Assembly (NCBI GenBank): GCA_001630475.1 | Contig: KV419409.1 | Span: 186,001 to 250,000 of the forward strand | DNA from: Sistotremastrum niveocremeum HHB9708 | Lineage: Eukaryota; Basidiomycota; Agaricomycetes; Sistotremastrales; Sistotremastraceae | Reading direction: 5' to 3' | Length of the DNA: 64,000 bases | Shown: in pieces, positions 1 through 10,481 of the stretch | Numbering within the stretch: the stretch's first letter is position 1 | Layout: every line of letters begins with the position of its first letter | Made by a program: the position numbers and the translations under genes | The notes under the pieces: generated by a model | What the model was told of the DNA's origin: nothing | What the model saw: only the letters and a program-made list of their open reading frames with translations | Databases searched by the model: none

Positions 1-1353
1 AAGTCCGAAAATGAGGAAGACAGGAGACAACCTCGAAGATAATACCCCTTATTGTTCCGCTTCCGATTGGTGATCGGTGCATTGTATGGTGTACGCGTCA
101 CCTCCTAATTATAACAGTACAGGTGACTCGAAACGCAGAAAAGGGTATGGAGAGACACTCAAACAAAAGCGTTCCAGAAGGCGAAATGAGCATGTGCAGC
201 TCTGCGGAACCGATCATGAGTCCGTATCACCGATTGTCCAAATTCTGAGGTCCGAGAAAGCATAGCACAAGTCAAGCTATAAGACTCAGGTGGTACGAAG
301 TGCTTTGCTTCCTCGCTTCTCTATGGCAGAACTTATTGCGTCTGAGAGTAGAAGAGGACTCAGAAAGACACGACAAAGCTGGCATCCAGGGTTGTGTCAA
401 GCCAGGCTCAGTTCAGACTGCAACACATGTTAGGATGCCGACTATCGAGTTGTGACTAGCTATCCCCCTTCAAAAGGAAGATTTAGTGACCCAATATCGA
501 TGAACTCTACTCAAAAACTGGTCATTGTCCATCACCGGTGGAACATCTCACCTGTAGCCTAACCGCAGTGAAACGCATTTTCAGTGGCTGTGCTGACTCG
601 AGGCCTCAGTCATCGTCAAAATTTTCCGGCGGGACATGCTGCGACACGACGCGTACCTAGCCACGTAGTCAAATGACATTAATGGCCGTCTGTCGCCAGT
701 GTTGCACGCTTTGCGGTTCGAACTTGTGACTAGCGCTCGAGAGGTTTGACTCCGCTCTCTCCGCTCGCATGGCGAATACACCGGCGCTTAGTTAGCCGAA
801 TGTCAGCGAGGGTGGGATGGACGAATTCATGTCGTATAGTGACTCGAATGGTTATGGACATGGTATACACATAGATAGAGACATAATGTAGAGGGAATAT
901 TACAGAAAATAATGATAAACAGATCAACCAACATAAAGAGCAGCAGGACACGTACAAAAAGCATGTCCTTTAGTCCGAATGAAAGAGGGGCGGCAGCGGT
1001 ACGTCTAGGGGATAACATAAAGGAAGATAAGTTAGGGGGGTGATCGCAGTCGTAAAGACACCTAATATGTGCACACCGGGGAGGTACCGAACAACACAAC
1101 TCCTCAGTGCACAAATCGAATACAATTTAGGACATGTCTTGTTAAGGCAAACTTGAAATCACATCAATCCTCACACAATGAAGCCTACTGAAAAGAGGAA
1201 CATAGATCCGAAGTAAATCCGTCTCGCATGATGCGCCATACTTCAAGCGAAGTAGGGAGGTCTGGTTGAGATATTTGGCTCAAGGTACGATTTCGGAGAA
1301 GAAAGGAGTGGGGGTCTTGCGTAGTAATGTTTATCAGATGGACGGGGTGATAT
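1..1353. other. Stretch without a supported gene
   Basis: I find no reading frame here with a recognisable domain, signal peptide or consistent splice pattern. A GGTTCGAAC sequence near 716 looks like a tRNA B box, but no A box or cloverleaf goes with it. The right end holds the 3' side of the small heat-shock protein gene. Confidence 0.5.
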
Positions 1354-2243
1354 TCAGTAAGATGCACCAGACGGCCCCATCTTGATCTCAACGTCTTCAA
1401 ATTTCGTTCCTGGTATCTTCATGCGAAGTATACCATCTTGCATATGCGCTTCAATATCACTAGCCTGAGGACTTGATTAATAAACGAAACAAGAAGAATT
1501 GGATTGCGTACTTTGACATGGGAAGGTACAATTAAAGTTCTAGTCATGCGTCCATAAAGTCTCTCTTGCATCGCGACTTCACCGTGAATATCGGTAGGAC
1601 GTTTAGAGACTCCTTCGACGTAGAGATTGCGTACGCCCGTAGAGTGAGTGGCAAGACGCAAACTCACGTCCCCCATCTTCAGACCTGGAAGCTCCATCAG
1701 AACGGTGACGGTGTCATCGGCACGAGAATAGTTCATATCCGTGCGGATAAGATACGACTGGTTTCGCTCGACTTCCGGGCTCGAGCGAATAGGCACCGGT
1801 TTCTCGTCTACACCGTTCTCAATGACAGAGGGCAGAGGCCCACTAGCGAACGATCGCGGCACCTCCGAACATGCAGGAGCACTAGCACCGCGACTCCCTT
1901 CGAGCTTGTAAACCGTCGCTTTGTGCTTCGGAACCCCTAAATCGGTTTGTCGAGCTGGCATACTGTTATGACGAAATTGGCGAGAGGAAGAGGAGCGAAT
2001 ATTGGAAGATTCCGCTCGGCGGAGAGCCTTGAGTTTACTGAGAAGCAATTGCTCGCTCTTCGACCTAGAGCCTGCGGTCATAATCTGAGACAAGGCTGGA
2101 CATTGGCTCATATGAGAGCCAAGGGCGCTGTGAGATAGTGATCTGGGAATACCATGGTTTCGCTTTGCGATAGGCCGTGGACGCAGAGCTTGTTCGGTAT
2201 TCACCCCTGCCTCGTCGGATTCAGCGGCTTCGATGTAGGACAT
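1354..2243 (-). CDS. Small heat-shock protein, HSP20/alpha-crystallin family
   Basis: Two exons, 1512-2243 and 1354-1464, separated by a 47-nt GT-AG intron; phases close to give 280 aa. The last ~110 residues are an alpha-crystallin domain: a run with VLMELPGLKMGDVSL, then LYVEG, then RTLIVPSHVK, and after the splice SDIEAHMQDGILRMKIP, the usual end of fungal HSP20 domains. The first ~165 residues are a Ser/Arg-rich, probably disordered arm, long for this family. Known role of the family: ATP-independent holdase for unfolding proteins, assembled as oligomers. I chose the ATG at 2243 because it lies just downstream of a TATA-like sequence on the minus strand; frames further upstream look like leader. 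It is divergent from MAF1. Family assignment is secure; the start is less so. Confidence 0.85.
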
Positions 2244-2280
2244 TGGGCAGAATATGGACCTCAAAGGCGAAGCTCTGATC

Positions 2281-2438
2281 CTTTTATATGGGCGATTAAA
2301 ACAATTGTCGTTCGGTCTTTGTGACTCCACCGCCGGGTGAGTCAACCGCGCTGCGCGGCACACCGGAAAGCAAGTTCGGCTCCGCACAGCATCCAGTTCA
2401 AATAAAAAGGCGAGAGTCGCCGCATCACATGAATATTC
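2281..2438 (-). promoter_or_regulatory. Probable promoter of the HSP20 gene: TATA box and minimal heat-shock element
   Basis: On the minus strand CATATAAAAG (2281-2290) lies about 40 nt before the chosen ATG. Further upstream GAATATTC (2431-2438) has the GAAnnTTC form of a two-unit heat-shock element. The motifs are seen directly; use by Hsf1 is inference. Confidence 0.4.
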
Positions 2439-2915
2439 GGTGCGATCTCGAGAGGACGTAGTCAACCGTAGCCTGTATATCACTAGAGTGAATCCACAGT
2501 AGCAGTAGATCTGATTGTCGCCATTTCGAGAAGCCGATCGCAGTCTTCGCAGAGTTCTCACATGGTGACTACCAGTGACACATCGTGATACTGTCCAAGC
2601 GTGGCGGAACCTCGTATTCATGATTGAAACAAATAAAAAGAGAGCAGAGCCCGCGTCGAGTTGGACGGCAACGATACGGACCTACGAGACAAAGCAAGCG
2701 ACGCACGCTGAAACACGGATTGGTCGAAATGGCGCGCCGGCATCTCCCGAGACACGACGAACGAGGTGGCTGTGCCCTAGCGCCTTATCAGGAAACGTTC
2801 TCACTGATTACCCCTCCCGTTTCATTTCGCTCCTTCACTAAGCTTCACCCTCTTCCCTTCTCTCAAGTCACACGCTTTACGCGACGCTCTCGCCCTCGAC
2901 TGCTTCACCACCAGG

Positions 2916-4016
2916 ATGAAGTACCTCGAGCTACCTGAACTCGCTTCGCTCAGCCGAATGCTAACCCATAACTCGAACGAGTGCATTGTTCACACTCGTT
3001 TGGAGGCATATTCATGTAAAGCCATTACGAAAGACAAACGAATGTATCGCCATCTCGAACACTCTTACCATGCCGAAGAGTTCGCCCAGTCGCCACCATA
3101 CCTTGCCATGGAGAGAGAGCCCGAAATGACAGTGTTCGGTCCCATGGATAAGCACGCATCGAGGAAGACGCTTTACCTGCTTATAGCTACGCTCAATCAT
3201 GCTTTCCCGGACCACGACTTCTCTGATCTTCGACCGGACAACTTTTCGAGAGAAGAAAACGGCGCAGCCATCCTAAACGCGTTATCAACGACGCTCATGA
3301 GTCTCACCGGGAAGTCGTCTTCAGTGGGAACGTGGGCCCCCAGAACCTATTCAGCCTACCCACCGAGTAGCCACGACTTCTTCCCTGCGTCCTTACCTAC
3401 CTCTTCCTCGCCTCCATCCCATATCGCGAGCCCATTCGCTCCTCCTCCTATTATGTCGGGCACACACCCAACTCTCTATAAGATGCTTGATGACATCATA
3501 AAGCTTGACGATTGTGATGTTTACACCTATAACCCCGATATGCACGAAGACCCGCATGCCGGAGACTCGGATGACGAAGACGACTGGGTCGATTCGGACG
3601 ACGATTCGAGCTCCGTTGCGAGCGCTGCAGACGAACTCTTCGACTTTTTTGACGACGATGACACGGCGAAGACCGCCTCCCGAAACACCTCTCGCCGCCA
3701 GTCACAGCCTTGGGATACCGACGACGAACAAAAGTCGCCAGTCGAGAGTTCCAGCCCATCATCGCGAATCAGAAACATGAAAAGCAGACGCCACGGCGGG
3801 CTGCTTTGGAGTTCCAATTTCTTTTTCTTCAATAAGAAACAGAAGAGAATGCTTTTCGTGACGACCTGGGCACGGAAGAAGAACCCAGATAGCCTGTCGT
3901 CGAGTGTGACGTCAGACCGATTCGCTGCTTGGGACGGCGCTCTAGGGGCAGGTGCAAGAGCCTTGGGTTTATCTCTCAGCGATCGCCAGATGACCCGAAT
4001 AGCAACGGCTTCCTAA
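2916..4016 (+). CDS. MAF1: Maf1, repressor of RNA polymerase III transcription
   Basis: Single uninterrupted frame of 366 aa. It opens with MKYLELPELASLSRML, and LEAYSCKAITKDKRMY follows at about residues 29-45; both are diagnostic of Maf1. The second conserved block, about 100 residues in, has DFSDLRPDNFSRE; the third, LWSSNFFFFNKKQKRM, begins near residue 293 and runs into a VTTWARKK segment. Between the last two lies a variable Ser/Pro- and Asp-rich linker that carries Arg/Ser sites of the kind PKA and TORC1 use in yeast (knowledge, not shown here). Family role: binds Pol III and Brf1 under stress to stop tRNA and 5S synthesis, moving between cytoplasm and nucleus. It shares a 672-bp divergent promoter with the HSP20 gene. 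Confidence 0.95.
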   Translation: MKYLELPELASLSRMLTHNSNECIVHTRLEAYSCKAITKDKRMYRHLEHSYHAEEFAQSPPYLAMEREPEMTVFGPMDKHASRKTLYLLIATLNHAFPDHDFSDLRPDNFSREENGAAILNALSTTLMSLTGKSSSVGTWAPRTYSAYPPSSHDFFPASLPTSSSPPSHIASPFAPPPIMSGTHPTLYKMLDDIIKLDDCDVYTYNPDMHEDPHAGDSDDEDDWVDSDDDSSSVASAADELFDFFDDDDTAKTASRNTSRRQSQPWDTDDEQKSPVESSSPSSRIRNMKSRRHGGLLWSSNFFFFNKKQKRMLFVTTWARKKNPDSLSSSVTSDRFAAWDGALGAGARALGLSLSDRQMTRIATAS

Positions 4017-5506
4017 ACGCCGAGGTCAGTTCACAATTTGCTCTGGGGCTAGTCGTTTGCTGATATACGACGTCATCGATACAGATCAGGATGATTCCGA
4101 GATCCTGCGACGGACTTTTATCAGCTTCTGCTTTGAACTATTTAAATATGCTTACCCTTTTACGCCCTGAAGGCCTGCTTGCTCCCTATCTTGTACCGTT
4201 TATCGTTGATCCTGGCGGGATCTGTACGATAGCGTTGTAACTTGTACTATCAGTGTACCATTATTGTTCATTAGTATCCTTGTAATTCGAGATTACGTGT
4301 CCTAGCCTACCTCGCACAACAAGATATCGGATTGAGAGATGAGAGAGATGAGAGTGGGCATGTACCCCGATGCTAGCTCCCAAAAGAGTTCGCCAAATAT
4401 TCAGGCCCTGGTGTGACCGAGCAGACTCCACGTCGTTGGGCAGATGAATTTCGCCGAACCAAGCCATACGAGAGAGACATCCCAGACGATGAATTTCTGA
4501 ACCTCTCTGATGCGCAAGTGTGGTGATGGTTCTGACTCGAGATTATCGATGCACGTAATCAGCGATGTTGGTACCCATGTTAGCCGCATGACTAGGTTTG
4601 GGCCGCTTAGCCGCCCTTCTCGTCCCAGGTGAGGCTGAGAAAAATCCAAAATATGCTTGAGAATATTCAGAACAGTACATGATGGTCATCCACAGAGTTC
4701 GGACAGTAAATTTTTATATCCGATTTTTCGTCGGGAACAAACTCCGGCCGGATTAGGCTTGCGATTATCTCGTTTCGGACTCAGCGATCGATTTCTCACG
4801 TTTTTCTGTACCTGTTGCTCAGGCCCATTGTGGTGGCCAAAGTCCTGGCTTCAGCGTTCCTGTGAAGTGTTCCGTAAATGCCATAACTGCGATCAAGAAG
4901 GCCGTCGTAGCGTACACTGGCAAGCTACTGATGGTTGTTCGACTGTGCTCTGCGGGCGCATTGGGTTACGGCTTGCCTGTGCGTTCACGCACTTCGGCTA
5001 TCAACAGTTCTGTAATGTTTGCTGGCAAAGAAATCGTACCAGGGAAAGTAACACCGCACGGAACCCCCCTCCCTGTTTGATGACGTCTCGGAGTCACATC
5101 CCACTGTACTTGTTTCTATTCCGACTATTCGTAATTTGGTAGGTTCACCTATCAGATATGTTTGAACGTTTGGACATCTCACAATGTTGACAGGGTCCCA
5201 AGTGCTCCAAATGCCCGAGACTGCCGATTTGAAATGCAAAAAACCCTAAACAATTGGACGCGTGTTCGAAATGTCACCTTCTATCATTTTATCTTGACGA
5301 AAGCGGACACCGCCTCAAATTTCCCTGGCGGGGACGCCACTTGCATGCTATCTCCTTTTTTGGGACGAGATCATCTGAATTCTGAATTCCTTCCTTGCCA
5401 CGTGTTGTCACGAACAATACGCCTTTTCAAGGTCGTACCCACATAGGAAGTCTCACGTGCCCTAGATCATCTTGCCCTCGACTCTCATCAGCGCTCTCAT
5501 CAAATC
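4017..5506. other. Intergenic stretch with no supported gene
   Basis: No frame shows a domain or a splice pattern I trust. A 72-codon open stretch at 4862-5080 has protein-like composition but no partner exons, so it may be a decayed exon. The last ~50 bases are the leader of the F-box gene that follows. Confidence 0.4.
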
Positions 5507-6807
5507 ATGGTAGTACATCCACCTCAGCATTCCTCGACAAAATGCTGACCTACCTCTCGCATCATTGTTCAGTCATGCAGCATCTGTTTACTCCCATTCT
5601 ATCCCAGCCCGGCATCCACGGATCCCCATCCCCCTCCTCAGGGAATATTAACACCGTCGCAAATCAAGTATTTGTCGACCGCTGTCGGGATCGGCTCTAA
5701 GATCGTTGGATGTGTGTCTCCCTTTGTATACCTAGGCACGTTGACGTTCTTTTGAATTGCATAGAATGCTAAGATGAGTCCAGATAACAATTTGTTTGGG
5801 TCAGCGCCCCCCGTAGCAGGAACAATCGTGTTTTGGGAATCAGATGGAACCACAGTAAACTTTTCTATCTACACGCATTTTTCTCATCTGAGGAGTCACT
5901 GTAACAGTTCTTCATGGCTCACCAAACGTGCAGCAATTTACTGTGCAAAGTCTTTGGCGTACCCAGTTCAATCGCCTCATTGACAAAGCAACAACTCCGC
6001 ACCATGTGCGAGATCGAAACGGTACTGGGAAGATGCACACCCGCTGCCAGAGGTGGCGTCGGTCGCGTACCCTATGTCAATTATGAATCCGTCACTGGAC
6101 TCGATATGAGAAGTTACTGGGGTCAACCACGCATGCCAGGTCACGTCGCGTTCGATTGGAAGAAATTCAAAGATTGGGGACCGACTTGGGTCCTCGCCCG
6201 TCCCGACGTCTTTCCAAAGTTCTTCTCAAAAGTGACGCCCGAACGTCTTGCGTCTGTTGGGGAACCTTCTGAAACCTTTGATATATTGACTACTCAGCCT
6301 TTGGACATCCTGCAACTTCTCATCGAATATCTGGATATACCAGGCTATCTGGCTCTCACATCGACCTGCCGGACCCTACGCAAGCTTGCATTAACATCTT
6401 TCCAACCTCGCGCTCGAAAATACGTCCTGAGCATCCCTTGGGCAACGCCCTTACTCGATTCCTCTCCTCCTGAATATGTGGGCAAAAATGACGTCATGGC
6501 CCATCCGCAAAATTCACCTCATGATGCCGACTGGCTTCTCTACCTAAGCCATGTCCATCGTACGAATAGCATGAAAGAGCGACGAAGGGTCTGGTTGATC
6601 GTCGAAGAGATCAAACGCGCTTATGAGACTCGTCGTGAGACGATGTACTCGAGACCTGAATGGCCCGCGATGAGTAGGGAGTTGGACGGGCTCATCGATA
6701 GCGCGCTTCAAATGAGCCGAGACTTGACATCAGCGGATGAACGATCGAAGAGGCAAAGGCAAAGGGCGCGGGAAGAACAAATCGCTAGAGAGACGGCTTT
6801 GGACTAG
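5507..6807 (+). CDS. F-box-domain protein (paralogue 1 of 2)
   Basis: Four coding exons: 5507-5509 (the ATG alone), 5573-5735, 5784-5854 and 5908-6807; 378 aa. The protein starts M/SCSICLLPFYP. An F-box-like segment lies near residues 170-215, with LDILQLLIEYLDIPGY, then STCRTLRKLA, followed by the RKYVLSIPWATPLL region and a charged C-terminus. Family role: substrate adaptor of SCF ubiquitin ligases through Skp1; the target is unknown. A second copy at 59255-60500 has the same exon lengths (3, 163, 71 nt) and reads collinearly, for example SPHDADWLLYLS in both, which is why I trust the upstream exons. The intron at 5736-5783 begins GC rather than GT; the others are GT-AG. The first intron carries a CTGAC branch sequence. 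Confidence 0.75.
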
Positions 6808-6984
6808 GCATTTTCCTCTGATCTGTATAACACTGCGAGTTGTTAGCGTTCTTGTTTTGTTTCTCAGTTGCGAAGAATCAAAATCAATGTGTATTAGGTT
6901 ACCAAATCCGTGAATGATAGTAGTCTAAAGAATCATATAAGCCCGTGAAATCACGAAGATGGAGAGTAAGAATCAGATCATAGC

Positions 6985-8178
6985 TCAAGCAGCCACCGCT
7001 ATCTCAGTACTTGCCGGCGCAACTTCATCGGTGGCAGGTGTCTCATCAACAGTCTCCTCATCAACAGCAGCACTAGTCGACTGCTTCATATCCCATTCAC
7101 TAATGCCGACGCGTCCGCCCAACTGCTTCCACCTCTCCATCTGCCCCTTTCTTCGATCATAACACATCTTCATCAACGCAGGCCAATATTTCTGATGATC
7201 CCATTCAAAGTCATGCTCCCCACCCCACCATTGAGTCATAAGATTATCGGCAGTGAGAAGACCCTCTTGAATGACGTTTGGGTTGAATTTAATCTTTGGG
7301 CGCGTGATGGGATCGACGAAGGGGAGGATAAGTTTGAAGAATGCGTTGACGAGGAAGGGGATGTTGATGACTATTGCTAGGCCTAGACGTTCTGGGTAGT
7401 GAGATTGGATGATATGAAGCATCTTGAAAACGGGAGATAAGAATGAGCTTTGAGTAAGTCAATGATAGCGACGAACCTCTCTGGCAACGCCCAAGGCGGG
7501 GTTTTTGGCGCGTTCAGCGAAGTTAATAAGCAGGTCCATAGTTCTTAGGAGAAGAGTTAGAGAACAGAGAAAGTATGAAAAGATAAAATCATACTCGACG
7601 CCGGGTCCCATAAGGTCAATTGCGCGTTCCATCATGAAGACAGCGAATTGAAGCTGACCCTTGGGCTCAGTAGTATTTTGTCGACTGGGTATCATAAGAA
7701 GAGCAGGTCTTCTTTGCGTATCATATCCGAACAGAACTTGTTTCCCCGTCAAAGACTTCAGAGAGCATGAGTCGAGAGATTGGATAGCGGTATGGGGAGT
7801 GCTCACCTCAGGCTCGACATGTTCTGGAGTCAGGAAGTCGTAGAATCCGTATGATCGACGCCATTTGAGGGTCTCTTCAATCCTCGTGATAGCAGTCGCG
7901 AGAACCCATTTCGACGCTCGAAGATACCGCAAAATGCATTCGTTAGACTGTCGACGACTATTGAGTCCAAGTTCGCGAAGCTAAAGCAGAAGATAACACA
8001 CCAGCCAACATTTCTCTTCGTCTAATAGAGCTCCTTTCTCTAGACCAGAGATCTCATAGCTGTCTGCATCGAAGTGCTCTAAGACTTGTTGTCTTTTCTT
8101 TTCTTCTTCTTCTGAGAGTGTAGGTCTTTGAGCGTCGACTGGGACGGGTGGAGGTGCGAGTGGAAGAAACTCAGGCAT
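6985..8178 (-). CDS. CRAL-TRIO (Sec14-like) lipid-transfer protein
   Basis: Five exons: 8002-8178, 7807-7947, 7595-7755, 7477-7543 and 6985-7422; introns are 51-54 nt and all phases close, giving 327 aa. The N-terminal CRAL-TRIO-N helix region reads ECILRYLRASKW with the typical KWRR after it. The lipid-binding domain has the GKQVLFGYD, RPALLMIPSRQNT, LINFAERA and MLHIIQSHYPERLG blocks, then NIPFLVNAFFKLI and a PITRPKIKFN segment, in the family order. The Ala/Glu/Thr-rich tail after about residue 300 is low complexity. Family role: moves phosphatidylinositol, phosphatidylcholine or another hydrophobic ligand between membranes and so supports lipid signalling and secretion. The ligand cannot be told from sequence. 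Confidence 0.9.
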
Positions 8179-8571
8179 TTCGTGGACTTTGACTGTTCGA
8201 CGATAGCTGTTTAACAGTGTTCACTCCCTCAAGCAGGATGGTGCCTCGACGCAGAGTTGAGGTATAAAAAATGCCTGAGAGTCCCGAGTTACCAGCTTGA
8301 GTCTAAGCGGCGAACCCAGACCGTTTTCTTCTTGAAGTCAAATTAGCCGCGCGCATTGTTAGTTTCTAGAATTCTAAATGTATTCAGTCTTGCAATATTC
8401 TGCTGCTTTCCTTGGAATACTTCAGTCCACTCATCTACATGGAGGATTCTGACGTGGAGAACTGATCGATTTCCGGACGTGCAATAGGGAAGTAATGAAT
8501 AGTGAAATAACGACGAAAAATAATCATACAGCACCCCTCGCGGAGACAGAACGCAACTCAAGTGGAACTGG
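8179..8571. other. Spacer between two minus-strand genes
   Basis: 393 bp. Holds the promoter of the CRAL-TRIO gene and the 3' region of the next gene. No open frame is convincing. Confidence 0.5.
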
Positions 8572-10110
8572 TCATCGTCCCAACTGAAAAAATTCGGCAT
8601 AACGATCCCGCTGCCCACTTTTCTGCTTCTCGCTTGGAGACTTTGGAATGCCTTCTTTGGACAAGCCGGATTTCGTCGAAAGATCGTCTTTCTTGGTTGC
8701 GGTGGTCCGCCCTGGCGGCTCCTTCTGGACTGGCAATGCGTCTGAGAGCGCCCCAGTGTCACCTTCATCAGGCAACAAGCTGGTCCAAGAATGCTTCCCG
8801 TCCTCGAAATCAGGGACGTCTCCATTGTCCAAGAGATACGGATCTTCGTCTGAGCCTTTCGAAAGCAGCGTCTCCGTTTTCTTCCCCACCGATCGCTGCG
8901 AAGGAGATGGCCAATCTGAGTTCCCAGGTGAGTCGGGGACGATCATCACCCCCGATCGACTCTTCAGGTCATAATTAGGATAGACCCCCTGGGCTTTCAG
9001 CATATCTATCCATGTGGCGTAAATTTTCTCTCGATCCTCAACGCTGTCCTCTGGCTCGGCCGGCGATCGTTGTTGCTGGCCTTCATAACGTGCTTTACGT
9101 TTCGCCTCGTACCTCTCCAGAAACCTAGCGTATTTTGCAAGGACATGATCCATCAGTTCGTTCCTTTCCATCCCATCTTCGAGTTGGACAGGCGCAGTAA
9201 TTGATTCGCCTGGTTTGGGAGAAGGATAGCGGAAGCCTCTGAATGCGAGAAATGCTCGTGCGAGTTTCGCGTAGGTCTGTTCAGACATGATGTATCGCCG
9301 TTGTGCCTCTAGTTTTTTCGATTGTGAAAGAGGGAGATCTTCCAAAAGGACGAAGCAGATGAGTTGGTGGGTATACACGAAATGAGGAACGAATACCTCG
9401 CATCGTAACGCGTTTGAGCGTTAATTCCATCATCTTGTACTTCTTTCCGACTCCGGCTCCGTCTACCTCTCCGTCCGTATCGTCGGCCAATTCGTCGGCG
9501 ACAGTCCTAAACTCCACATCTTCCTCGACGAGAGGTCCCGTATACGGTTTCACGAACGGCGCGATATCGCTCAAACTGGGTCCTCCAGGCCTCCGCTCGA
9601 AGACCGGCACGCGCAACTGCATATTCTTCGCCTCCTCGAAGACCTGCATCACAGGCAGATCGACGAATGAAAGATAAAGAAGATTTTTATAGGTCGTCGG
9701 TATGTCAGAATCCTAGACACTTTCATAAGCTCTACGAAGAGCTTGATTAAACCAAATGGAAAACGTACGCGAACGACTTGATATTCCCTCACAGCCCCCC
9801 ACCGCTTCTCGATTCCCCGTACAACGGCCATAACAGTAGGTAAGTCACTGAACCCATTGAATGCTTTCACGAGAATTGTATCTGTTCGTGCGTCTACTCG
9901 ATTTTTGCGAAATGGGACGCGAGGTCTTTCTTGAGAATTACGAGGAGAATTTGGCCGATCGTGATTTTTGTGGGCATTGGGAGTGGGGAATTCTGGGGAG
10001 GGGATCTCTGATGGTGGTATTGGTGCTGTGTTCAATGAGCGCGAGCGCAAGCCCTGCTTAAGGAGGAATGCATGATGTAAGTTCTGTCTTGCAGCGCGAG
10101 CATGAAGCAT
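8572..10110 (-). CDS. Hypothetical protein, predicted mitochondrial
   Basis: Three exons: 9769-10110, 9397-9712 and 8572-9338, with introns of 56 and 58 nt; phases close to give 474 aa. The N-terminus MLHARAARQNLHHAFLLKQG is rich in Arg, Leu and Ala and lacks acidic residues, as in a mitochondrial presequence. A folded-looking segment at about residues 75-140 contains LVKAFNGFSDLPTVMAVVRG and then LLYLSFVDLPVMQVFEEAK. A YRYPSPK-like and MDHVLAKYARFLERYE helical part follows, then a Ser/Asp/Pro-rich tail. I do not recognise the family. Location is inferred from the presequence only; function is unknown. The divergent DUF6535 gene A starts 371 bp away. Confidence 0.7.
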
Positions 10111-10481
10111 GTCGGAGTTGGAAACTCGCTCTCAAGAAACATTCACTTGCAGCCTCAGGCTGCCATTGCATCTCGAGCCTTGTTTCTCTCGCCTTTGCCT
10201 TGAAATACGCGCATCGAGGTCATTTCTTAGCATATGCGTAATTATCATGGAGAGGACCGACGTCCGGCTCAAGCCGAAGGGTCGGAAATATTGAAAGTAT
10301 GCGTAGCGCTTCAAGTCTAATCGGCTGAGACGCTCGTAACACGTTGAAGTTGTGCCACTGCTATTCTCACGTTTGAGTGCATCAACTGTACTCTTACTGT
10401 TATCAGCCTCATCTCTCAGCTATCCTATTTGAAACGACACTTTGCATCCCCCCAGCTCAGTCTCTGGCCTTCTAGTTCGAT
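10111..10481. promoter_or_regulatory. Divergent promoter region
   Basis: 371-bp gap between the start codons of the mitochondrial-type gene (-) and DUF6535 gene A (+). I could not pick out a clear TATA box or shared operator. Confidence 0.4.

Noticed and set aside
700-760. tRNA-like GGTTCGAAC sequence
   Set aside because: No A box at the right distance and no cloverleaf on either strand.
1566-1940. 124-codon plus-strand frame over the HSP20 gene
   Set aside because: Shadow of the conserved alpha-crystallin frame on the other strand.
4657-5142. 161-codon frame, and a protein-like 72-codon frame inside it
   Set aside because: The two compete for the same DNA, neither has a recognisable domain, and no splice partners were found; at most a relic.
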